A stretch of DNA of 64,000 nucleotides, taken from assembly GCF_030272615.1 (NCBI RefSeq), contig NC_081411.1, positions 215,310,654 through 215,374,653 on the forward strand, read 5' to 3'. The position numbers and the translations under genes are program-made. Each line of letters opens with the position of its first letter. Positions within the stretch are counted from its first letter, which is position 1. This DNA is from Cryptomeria japonica. Its lineage: Eukaryota; Streptophyta; Pinopsida; Cupressales; Cupressaceae. The notes under the pieces are model-generated. The model was not told the origin of the DNA, ran no database searches, and worked only from the letters and a program-made list of their open reading frames with translations. Below, in pieces: positions 23,266 through 33,663 of this stretch.

Positions 23266-24372
23266 GAATATCTTAGAAACCTAAGTGGGAATATGCTTGA
23301 AGCATTGTATCTATAAAGTTATAGTGTTGGAGCTGAATGTACACCCGACATTCAATTTTTTATGTTTTAATGAACTTGAGGAATTGAATTTATTAATACT
23401 GTTGGCAGTAAGAGGTTTTATGGTGTTCAAATTTAAGAATCAAGTCTCCATGAATCACAGTCAACTGAGATGTTTTATTTTTTAATTTGTTGTTTCTATA
23501 TTATTATATAAAGTAATCATCTTCAATTTTTATTATACAATTCAGTTTGTGTGTTTCCATATATTCTTTAATGAACTCTCCTGCTCAGAAGTCACAGCGT
23601 ATACCTCTTTGTTTATTTACTTAATTGTAAATTCCTCAAACTAATTAAAATGTGACATTTGTCTGTTAACTCCAAAGGTTCCTATTGACTAAGAAGATCC
23701 GATTCTATGAAAGCCGATCTGATGCTTCAGATGCATGTTCTTACCATGACAACATTTGCCTTCCATGTTTCGATCTTTTTAGAAATTTCCATCTTCCCAC
23801 TTTTAGAAACTTATATAATTAGTTGAATATTGATTACCATTAGAATCGAGTTATTGATTTGACATAATTAGCCGTGGACTAACAGAGCAAGACACCTCCG
23901 AGCAATCAAAAGATACTAATTCGATTGCCAACCTTTGTCGATTCGATTCAATTTATCTAATCAGGTTAGATTGAGGAGAACAGAACTCGAAGGATCAGGG
24001 TCTGAGAGAGAAGACTTCATAAATATGTGATGAGCGATGTGAAAGAGCGAAGGAGGGCGCTCTTTGGGGGAGATCTTCGTGTCAAAATTTTGGGTATTCG
24101 AAAGCAGAAGGAAAAGGAGATGGCACACGGAGAAAAAAAGCCTGGAAGAGGCGATGCAAATCGGTGAAGTCCTTGGTATAAAAGTTATTGTGTTTATTCA
24201 TGGCTTCCTATTAAATGAAGTCGTAGTCTTTAACGAACTGTTGGAGTTTGTAGAAGGGTTCGTAAGGGATTCTTTTATAGAAGTTGTGTGGCACAACAAC
24301 GATAGAACGACAGAAGGGCGAGGGAGTTGCAGGAAGATTGAAGAGCAAACAAAGGGCCTAGCTTAAATCACA
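23266..24372 (+). other. BAHD 3' UTR and intergenic DNA
   Basis: The 3' UTR reaches at least to about 23560, where similarity to the relic at 5068-5340 ends. A 100-codon plus-strand frame at 24064-24366 has no recognisable domain and unusual Lys/Arg/Glu-rich ends. It precedes a PPR relic and I do not support it as a gene. Confidence 0.5.
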
Positions 24373-24399
24373 CACACTAAGCGTTGACTGCTTAGTGTG
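24373..24399. other. Perfect 10-bp hairpin
   Basis: CACACTAAGC, a 7-nt loop, then GCTTAGTGTG. It lies about 170 bp before the PPR relic. Confidence 0.8.
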
Positions 24400-24559
24400 G
24401 TGCATGTGGGCCCGCTCAACCTGTTCGTTTCTGTTAGAGTCACCGGTTAGCAAGCGGTTCCCGCGCATAAGGAATCTCATGTTCAAATTCAAACTCATCA
24501 TTGTTCCCGCACCGCTGCCATAAAGTGTTTGATCACATTTAAAAGGGGATAGCCTCTCA

Positions 24560-25290
24560 TCGAATACGGTTATTGCAGCGGACATAAGACATGGGTGTCC
24601 TCAGGAAGCAGTCGCGCTTTTTCAACGTATGCAACAAGCAGGTTTCCAACCCCATTAGTTGATATTTGCCAAAGTAATCCCAGCCTCTGCAAAAATGGGA
24701 GCTTTGAAAGATACTTCATTTGGCAGAAGTAAAGCCATACTCTGCAACCTTTTGCCAGTATTCTTCCAGCTTGTGCCAAATGAGAGCTTTGGAATAGGGA
24801 ATGAACATCTATCAAAACATAAAGGTTAGATGAATTTTGTTAGATGTTTTAGTTGCTACTGCTCTGGTAGACATGCCTGCAAGAAGTGGAAGTATATACA
24901 TGGCATGTGAACTGTTTTAAAAAATGCCTCAAAGGAATGTGGCCTCATGGAATGCCGCGATTGCAGGATATGCAAAAAAAAAATGGTTTTGTTGACAAGG
25001 CTTCAAGCAAATGAAATCGGTAGGTGTAAAATCAACATTCTCCTCGCCTGTACCAAAATGGGAGTTTTGGAACAGAGAATGGATATTCATGAAAGTGTAA
25101 TGGAAGGAGTATTTTGTCAGATATTGTAGTTGGAACAATTTTGGACGGAAAATGTGGAAGCATAGACAAGGCGCGTGAACTGTTTGACCAAATGCCCCAA
25201 AGAAATGTGATCTCGTGGAATGCGGTAATTGTAGGATATGCACAAAAATGAATTTTGCAAGAACGCCTTTAAAATATTCGAACTAATGAA
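24560..25290 (+). pseudogene. PPR protein gene relic (PCMP type)
   Basis: PPR proteins of this type bind organellar RNA and often guide C-to-U editing. The plus strand reads [91 protein letters not shown] and [11 protein letters not shown]. These are consecutive motifs of the P, L and S kinds. Stops and frameshifts separate nearly every motif. It is a decayed fragment with no start, no C-terminal E or DYW domain, and gaps between motifs. Confidence 0.85.
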
Positions 25291-28200
25291 GCACTATAGA
25301 ACACATCCTAACATTATAAGTTTTGCTCATATCCTAACATTATAAGTTTTGCTTGTGTTCAATGTTTATGTACGTTTAGTGGATCTTGGTTTGTACATAC
25401 TTCAATCACGAGTAGCTCTTATTGCATCACATGCAATTGATTATTATGTGTGCATAGTTGACCTTGTTGACGTGTTGGTTATTTTGAGGACACCCTAAAC
25501 TTTATCATTAAGATGTCAGTTAAATCTATGGTGGTTGATTGATTGTGCTTTCTTGGTGTCTGCAAATAACATATGAATATAGGCTAAAGCTATAGTCTTA
25601 TGGATGGAGTTTTTTATAAGATTTCAATGGTTGTTATTGAATTTTTTTAGGAGTATATTAAAGTTGGTGGTCTCATAAATTTGTAGAGGAATTTAAGCTT
25701 AAAAGTTTAAGTTTCAAAATTTAAAAAGGTTGGTGGTCTTATGAATTTCGTTATTTTGCTTATTATATTGAACAGAGTATATGGATATAAAATAAAAAAA
25801 AAATTAATTGTTGGAAATCTAAAAACTCTAAATGATTGACAAATGGCAAAAAAAATCTTAAGCTAGTGGGGATAATTTCTAACCCTACCCCAAATGCACC
25901 CACTTAAAATTACAACTTAAGTAGTTATTTATCAAGAAAAGATTCTAATTACTTTTATAGCATTTTTTTGGCCTCATGGAACCCCTTCCTCCATAAAAAT
26001 AGTTCTTGAAGCCCCTCCATGAGACCACAACCTTAAGAATATTTATAATGATGTTGTTTCTTGATTTTGATACTTAGATGCACCTCTCTCAAACATCTAT
26101 GCAAAAAGGGGCAAATGGTGTGAAGTTCAAATGATAAGGAGTGTAATGAAAGATAAAAAGAATTGAAGAGATCCCTATCTATGTACTTGGATTGAAGGCC
26201 ATGAAATAATAAATTCATTTTGTATAGGAGACAAATCATATCTAAACACGAGATCTATGTAAAGTTGGAGAAATCGGCTTGGGAGATGAAGGTAGTAGAG
26301 TAATTTCTAGATTCAAGGCATTTTCTCAATGATGTGAAAAAGGAGGGAAAATAATTATTTCCTTGCCATGATAGTGAAAAGTTGGCAATTGTTTTTGGTT
26401 TATTAGACATGCCCTCTAAGAACAACTACTAGAGTTGTGAAGAACATTTGAGTATGTTTTGATTGCTACACTACAATGAAATTAATTTCCACAATTGCTA
26501 TAAGGGAAATTGTATTGTTGTGAGAGATAAGAATTGTTTCTATGATTTTAAACATGGAAGATATTTTTATGGAGATTATTGATGATGTTGATTGAAGTGA
26601 TCTTACACATAGGCTTGCACTATAATAATGTGCATCGTGCCATTCTTGAACTAGTATTGAAGGAACAAGGTTCTATTTTTAGTTTCTAGAAACTTCTTTA
26701 CCTTTTGTTCTCTATTTTGTGAATTTGGCATTATAGACTATGACATTGTCTTCATAAAGCTGTATGCATAGGGAACAATGTAGATAACTACTTATATATG
26801 CTACTAGGGTATCCATCAAAGATTGATATAATGATAACATAAACATTTAATTAAATTATTTCCATAAAATCAACATATATATAATATGAAAAGTTGGAGG
26901 AGGAGGTGGAGCATGAGTGAAAAATAAAAGGTGAGGAACACTTCAAGTAAATGTAAAGATTCTTGAGTAGCAAGAAATGGGAGAGGAGTGCTTGCAATTA
27001 CTCTTGCCATTTGGTATGGTTATTTTGTTTGGATTAATTATTCTATCTTTTGTCTATTTTAGGTTAACCATTTAATTACAAAAATATAGTGGGCCCCTTT
27101 AAACAATGACATGAATTTTCATTGATTCCTTTGAGAAATTGTCAAGTTTTTGCATGATCCATGAAATAACAAGATCCCTGAGTTGTGATATGGCATTCAA
27201 GTCAGCCCACTTTATGTTTGGATGGATCATCAATGGAGAAAAGCATAAGGAGGTGGTATTGTACTTAATGCACTATAAGATTTATTAGCTTGCTAGAGTT
27301 AAGACAATTCCTAAGAAGAAATTCTTTTGGGTGCTCAGTGACTATTCAATATATATGATCTATGGTTCTAATTATTTGATGAGACATTTGGATAGCCATG
27401 AGTTACCCAATTTTTTAGCACATCAAACTTGGTATTCATTCTCTAAAATGAATATTAAGAAAGGACTACACATGTGAACAAACTAAGTATGTGTAGGCCT
27501 AGTCAAGTATTTGATAATTTAATGTTAGTGAAAGGTCAATATCTTGGAAATGGATTTGTAAATAAATTTGACTCCTTAGAGTTGAGTGCCTAATGAGGTA
27601 GGCACATGGATAAGAAAATTCTAACCTTAAGGACATAAGTAGTCATGCCACCAATAAGGCTTTGGCCCTCCCCATTTGACTTCATTATGTGTGTCATCCT
27701 TTCAAGGGAGTGGGGCGCTAATAAGGAGATAATATTTTCTCTATCAAGTTGATTAAATAGAACATAACATTTTTATCCTCTTTTAAAATGTTTTTGTCTT
27801 GCATAATTAAGGATAGAATTCATAAACCTTTTTTTTCCCTAGGGCAATCATTCCAACTTTGACTAGTCCAAATTAAGTAGCTTTCCTTGCTATAAGATAA
27901 ACCGAATATGATTTCATATATAAATTTTGGTATCTTGAACTTGTAACAATTTCTTATGTAAGGTGTCATTGATTATGTTTTCCTAATCATTTATTTCTTT
28001 ATTTTCAAGGATGATAGTCACAAATTTGAACATCCAAGGTTAAAAATTTCTAGCATTTTGATTCCCTACTAGTATATTTAAAATGGATTAACAATTGTTA
28101 ATTTATGTTTAGAAATTACTCTTGATTGGCACCTTAGGCAACCTTAAATCATGTGTTAGGATCCAAGTTAAGTCTAGGTGCCTACAACAATAGTTAGTGC

Positions 28201-29058
28201 ATTATACTTTGCATGATGAGAAATTTGAAAAGTCTCCTTAGTCCACTCTTGCAAGATATCTAGGAACACTCGATTAGCAAGGCCAATAATTTTTTTTTAG
28301 ATTGGGATCATAATTCTTTACACAAGTAATTTCACCAATTCAAGATATTGGATAGATGTAGGGAAAACAACAACTTAGAATACCCCACTATTAATAATAC
28401 ATCTTGCATGGGTTTTTGTATTATCCAAATATATACTTTACAAGAAGTGTTCCATATTTAAATGTCCAAAATCGTCTATATTTGATATATCTTTGAATGA
28501 AGAGATGATGTTAAATGGAGGAGACACTCCCTTAAATTCATGCTTCATCTTGTATGGTTTGAGTGAATTCATATATAACGGTTATAGAGGAGTTAATTTT
28601 CATGTACTAATCTTATGATACTATGGGCCATGACAATAGGAAGACAATAACTAGCCTCATTGGATATTAAAAAATTATAAAAGTTTATATTATGCAAATG
28701 TTAGAGGAGTGCAAAATGTGGGAGATAGTAAGAAAGTGACAAAATTGTTAGAATTCGTAAATGTTCAGAATTCCTATAGTGTGCATAACCTCACAAAATT
28801 ATTTAGTACTAGGAAAATATGGAGACATGGAAGTTTTGTAAATGTACATGTGAATACTGCAATCCCATGAGGTATTAGCATATCATATCTTTCATATGTA
28901 TAAGCACTTAGTAATTACAAAGTATCATTCTTGAAATGCATTAGAGGGTATAATTTTGCAAGCTCAATAAGAAAGAAACATGACAAAATGAAGGACAAGC
29001 ATGCAAAGATTACCAAAAATAATTAAGACAATTATAATTTAAAATAAGATTATACATA
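25291..29058. other. AT-rich intergenic DNA
   Basis: I see no gene, transposon protein or clear repeat in this 3.8 kb. Short frames (for example minus 26033-26239) have no supporting motif. Some stretches (27120-27500) have a mildly coding-like texture with no open frame. Confidence 0.45.
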
Positions 29059-30678
29059 TGTTGGCATTTTGGCATTAAGTTGTCATTGATGTCAACTAGT
29101 TTGGCAAGGTCACCGGTATGATGGAAATTCACATGAGAGTGAGTCGACAAAAGGAAGGCTTACCGGTAAGGCATAAATCGGGATGAAGGGCGCATGTGTG
29201 TTAGCAAGTTGAGTGGCAACTGGTAGAGCAATAAATTGGCCTGGAAGTTGGCTTCCTCCTTATGATGAAGAGGCAGAATGTTAAAGTAATCACAATCCAC
29301 TAGAGGTGAAGATGTGCTACCGGTGTAGTGTGCACTACTAGTTAGCAGAAGGAGTAGGTCTCACTGGTAAAGGCGTGTACTAGTATGAGTCTGCTAGATG
29401 TTCAAGTATGAACCGACTGTGTGTTGGTGAGCTAAGTGAATGATCGATTGTGATGCCATGTGGAGTTGAGGTGGCAAACATGCAGAGGTCGATGAAGCCT
29501 CCATCAACTTGGTTGTTGAAACAACTAGTCGACATTAATGAAACATCCACAAATCATGGGATTGTAACTAACTGATGTGGCTCGAGGAAGAAAGAATAAT
29601 AGAGGAAGATCAGGGAGCAGTTGGCGCCTAGATCAATGCAAAGGAAATCAGATTGCAAGAAGAGCTCGAAAAGGAAACGGCTGAGCGCTTTATGAGTTGA
29701 TAGATTTCAAGGTAGAAAATCATGTACGAGATTGCTATCTTTAGCAAGTATGCTTTGCATAATGGAAAACGTGTACAAATGCATTTCTGGAGTATAGGTG
29801 ATCAATCCAAGATAGACTAGATCGGATCTCATTAAGATTGTGTTGGGTAAAGGAAACCCTAACCGCTCAGTGTTTGAATGCATTCTTGGTAGGAAACCAT
29901 GGTGATAAATAGATGAGCTCAAAACAAAGCAAGGTGATGTTGAAGAGAAGAAAAAGAGAGAAGAGAGTTGAAGTGCAAAAGAGGATCATTTTGTCGTAGA
30001 ATTTATTCTAAGAAAGTTGCAGAGTAAGTGAGCAAGCAAACCAGTGAGAGGGTTTAACCGGTAGTGATTAAGTACCGGTATAACTGTAGTACAACAGTTA
30101 AGCAAACCAATGAGGTGTGGTAGAGTAAGAAAGCATCCAAGTGTGACACTGTGTGTGGTGAGACTGTGAGAGAGAGAGAGAGAGATAATAGAGGCCAAGA
30201 ATCAGACAGAGTAATTTCACAACTGGTAGTGTGAGATTCAATGGAGGAGAAAAGACAGTCAACCGGCAGTAAGATATTTGATCAAGAGTTGCAGAATTCA
30301 TTTGCAACAAGAAGCCTTAACTGTATCTAAATTGTATTTCAATATACATCGCCAAGTTGGAGCTTGGTGAAGGGGTTGGTGCTCCTTGGGTTGGTGCCCT
30401 AAATCTTTGTAATCCAGTGTTTTACTTGTGAGGCTGGATTGGAGCAATAGTCTCTAGCAACTTTTCTCACCAAGGTTTTTCCCATATTGGGTTTTCCTCG
30501 TACATCTGATGTTGTGGGTTGCATTTGTGTGATTGATCTCTTCAGTTTTCCTTTTTGCTTCACCGGTTTGATTGTTTAGTGCTTAAGTTAATAACCGATA
30601 TTCTGAAGTTGATTTGAAAGGTCAAAAAGTTTAGCAACCATTGATTCACCCCCTCTCAGTGGTAATTTATATTCAACA
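29059..30678 (+). mobile_element. Solo LTR of a copia element
   Basis: The segment starts TGTTGGCATTTTGGCATT and ends TTTATATTCAACA. Near the end it has GATTCACCCCCTCTCAGTGG, the usual last part of copia LTRs in plants. It is 1620 bp long, with no coding domain, PBS or PPT beside it. The flanking pentamers (ACATA left, ATGTA right) do not match, so the target duplication is lost or the ends are slightly off. It contains six exact ACCGGT palindromes and a GA microsatellite at about 30167-30186. Confidence 0.75.
30167..30186 (+). repeat. (GA)n microsatellite in the solo LTR
   Basis: About nine to ten GA units end at GATA. Confidence 0.85.
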
Positions 30679-30889
30679 ATGTAAAAAAGGCTGTAGGTAC
30701 AGAAATCATAAAACCTCATTATATTGGGATTTGAAAAATTAATAGATTTTCTCCAAGATAATAAAACTTATTAACATTTGGTGACCATCCAATGAAATTT
30801 TAAAGATTTTAAGGTTTTCAAATATTTGGTGTGTTTTTACAAACCATCTTTGGATATTTTGGCAGTCCGTGAAGATACATCAAATTCCA
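30679..30889. other. Short AT-rich spacer
   Basis: It lies between the solo LTR and the minus-strand PPR relic. Nothing is recognised. Confidence 0.4.
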
Positions 30890-31600
30890 TTTTGTTAATA
30901 TCATGCAATCAAGGGCATTCAAATGAGACCACGTTTCTTTAAGGCAATCTGTCAATCAGTTCGTGTGCCTTGTCTAAGATTACACATTTTTCATACGTCT
31001 ACCATGGCAGTTGCAGCTACATCATCTCCGTGAGTGATGGATGTCCATACCCTGTTCCGAAGCTCTCATTTACCCACAGGCTGGCAGGTCACAGAGTCTG
31101 GCTTTATACCCACCAATCACATTTGTTTGTAAGTTTCTAAATCCTTTTCAACAAATGCGTTTTGTGCATATCCTGCAACCATAGCGTTCCATGAGACCAC
31201 GTTTCTTTGAGACTTCCAATCAAACAGTTCATATGCCTTGTCTATACTTCCACATTTTGCAAACATGTCAAACAGAGCATTTCCAATTGTAGCATCTGAA
31301 AATGATTACCCTTACGTCCTGCTTTAATGGATGTCCTTACATTCTGGTTTAATGGATGCCCATACCCTGTTTCAAAGCTCCCATTTTGGTACAGACAGAG
31401 AGTACGTTGGCAAATAAAACTGATCAGAATAGAAGTTAGTTTGCTGCATTGATTGCGTTGTGAGGACACCCATATCTTCTGTCTGCTACATAAAGCAGGA
31501 AAGGTCGTGAAAATATCTCAGCAATGAGATATTCCATGACAGCTGCGTCGAGGTAGACGAGAGTTTCTAATGCCATTCCCTTTGTCCTATGCAATGAAAC
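30890..31600 (-). pseudogene. PPR protein gene relic, minus strand
   Basis: Read on the minus strand: FANVLSVCTKMGALKQGMGI, then [40 protein letters not shown] and GYAQNAFVEKDLETYKQM, followed by a weaker second set near 31090-30920 (RASEQGMDIHH, KAHELIDRLP). The same L and S type motifs as at 24560 are recognisable, with many stops and frame shifts. GC-rich sequence before the first motif (31610-31790) resembles the region before the other relic. Confidence 0.8.
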
Positions 31601-31830
31601 ACGCGGGAATAGTGTTCAAATTCAGAATTCAAAATATTAAACGGCGATCATTGCGGGAACAGTGTTCAAATTCAAAAGGTTAACGGCGATTGTTTTTTGA
31701 ACGGACACGGATGGGAATGAACTCGGGGGAAGGAATGGGCCCACAGCCACCGAAGTAGTCAAAGTGTAGTGTGTGCTGTTTAAGGCTGGCCCAAACAAAG
31801 CTGTTAGAGGAGCTACTCACAGTCAGTAAT

Positions 31831-32324
31831 CCATCCCTGTTAAATAATTGGTGTTAGAAATTATTGCTATTTGTTCTCGGATGAAAAAATAATAATTATC
31901 CATAATATTCAATGAACAATGAACTTCTAGCGAACATGGTAGTTGCCATCTCAAGGTTAGTTGTATGACCTAGGAATAAAACTTAAATCAAAGAAATCAT
32001 TTATTGAGGAATCTTAATGGTGTTAATAATGATAACACATGTCTCCTCTCTCATTCCTCTCACCAATACGAAAACTTCCATCCCTGTTAAATAATTGGTA
32101 TTAGAAATTATTGCTATTTGTTCTCGGATGAAAAAATAATAATTATCTATAATATTCAATGAACAATGAACTTCTAGCGAACATGGTAGTTGCCATCTCA
32201 AGGTTAGTTGTATGACCTAGGAATAAAACTTAAATCAAAGAAATCATTTATTGAGGAATCTTAATGGTGTTAATAATGATAACACATGTCTCCTCTCTCA
32301 TTCCTCTCACCAATACGAAAACTT
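31831..32324 (+). repeat. 247-bp head-to-tail tandem duplication
   Basis: 31831-32077 and 32078-32324 are both 247 bp. I count two substitutions between them (GTGTTAG/GTATTAG and TATCCATA/TATCTATA). No gene lies in the unit. Confidence 0.95.
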
Positions 32325-32334
32325 GACTACAAAA

Positions 32335-32400
32335 CTAAGAAGCATAGACAAGGTATGTGAACTTTTTACAAAATAACCCAAGAAATGACATTGTAGCAAA
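32335..32400 (+). pseudogene. Small PPR motif fragment
   Basis: The plus strand reads an AKLRSIDKVCELF-like string and then a RNDIVA-like string with a stop. It resembles the [10 protein letters not shown] motif of the larger PPR relics and directly follows the 247-bp duplication. Confidence 0.45.
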
Positions 32401-33660
32401 ATATGTCAAAAGTTTGGGGTTCAGTCAAGGTTCTAACTATTGAATATAGTGTTTTCATTAATGTCAAAAAGATTGAATTATGTCAATGTATATGAGAATG
32501 ATAAAGTACTACGTCTATTAATGATTGGATAACTCTCTTAATTTTATCATCATGTATCAATATCAATTGTTCCTAAATGCCTAGTGTATTTGCAGAGGTA
32601 TGGGATTGTTTGCATTGAGTTTTTGAAGTCTAGTGTTCAGAGACAGTATTTGTATTTGTACCGTCATAAATTGTATCCGCATACAATTTTGTCCTCGCTT
32701 AGTGTTACCGCATCATTTATCCTTCATAACAGAATAAATCACCCTATAAAATTTTATTTGAAGTCCTTGTCTTTCTTGGAATACCTCGGTTCAAATCCTT
32801 AATCCATTTGTAGATTGTCTTTAAATCTGAAATGCCAAGTTTAATGATCAGTTTGAACTCCTTGAACTCATTGAACCATTTTGAAGCTGGTTCATAAGGT
32901 TCATTTTGGTTCCATGGGTTCTTAGGTGTCTAGGAGGTTTTCATACTAACATTCACTCAAAGTTTTTTGCAGCGGTTCTTTTACAGGTCGCGCTCGGTGA
33001 TGTGTTATGTTATCTCTCTCTAGGCGGTGAACTCTTTGAACCTAGTTCAAACGGTTCGGGGGTGTTCAACATGTTCAACACAGTTCAAAGGGTCAACAAC
33101 ACTTGACATAGCTAATCCTTTCAGAAGAGAGGCATGGTGTACATCTTGAACTACTTGAACTCCGGTGAAGTCACTTCAGATTGTCCATGCATGTTCAAAT
33201 CAGGTGGGTCCCACGAGTTAAAAGATATGATGGTGTACTTATTGCCAAATATGAGGAAGGTTGAACCATGTCTCGAGTGACGTCAATTGTTTAAGTTTCC
33301 GAGGCAAGTAATCATTTCAGGAACTGGCGGTTACTTCAGAAACGCCGCCATGCATTCAATCCGTGCGTGCGATGTCTAATCCACAAGCTCAGCACATTTA
33401 AATTGACGATTGGAGTTAATGCACTTAATAAGTACGTATCATTGTTTTGCTATAAGGTATGAAGGGATTAATCCTCTAAAAAATTTGTTCTTCATTGCTG
33501 TGGAGTCATTTTTCTTGGATAGAAGGTTTGTTTGCTGGTAGTCGCCAGATTGCTCTCAACTGTGAAGGTGAGTTTGTTTCCTGTCCTCTCCAGTGATGTA
33601 TACCTGCTTTTCCTCTCTCATAGTAGAATTTGTTGAGAAAATAAGGCTAGTCATTTATGA
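32400..33660. other. Non-coding DNA with a TTGAAC word cluster
   Basis: No gene is seen. From 32853 to 33266 the hexamer TTGAAC or its complement GTTCAA occurs 12 times (listed as a repeat). The rest holds nothing recognised. This may be the leader or LTR of the element that carries the frame at 33664. Confidence 0.5.
32853..33266. repeat. Cluster of 12 TTGAAC/GTTCAA words
   Basis: Exact TTGAAC occurs at 32853, 32862, 32871, about 33036, two near 33146-33160 and one near 33261. GTTCAA occurs at about 33046, three times between 33063 and 33090, and near 33193. They are not evenly spaced. Confidence 0.8.
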
Positions 33661-33663
33661 ATT

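Noticed and set aside
24064-24366. 100-codon plus-strand frame before the PPR relic
   Set aside because: No domain and a biased composition. An open frame of this length is common by chance in 64 kb.
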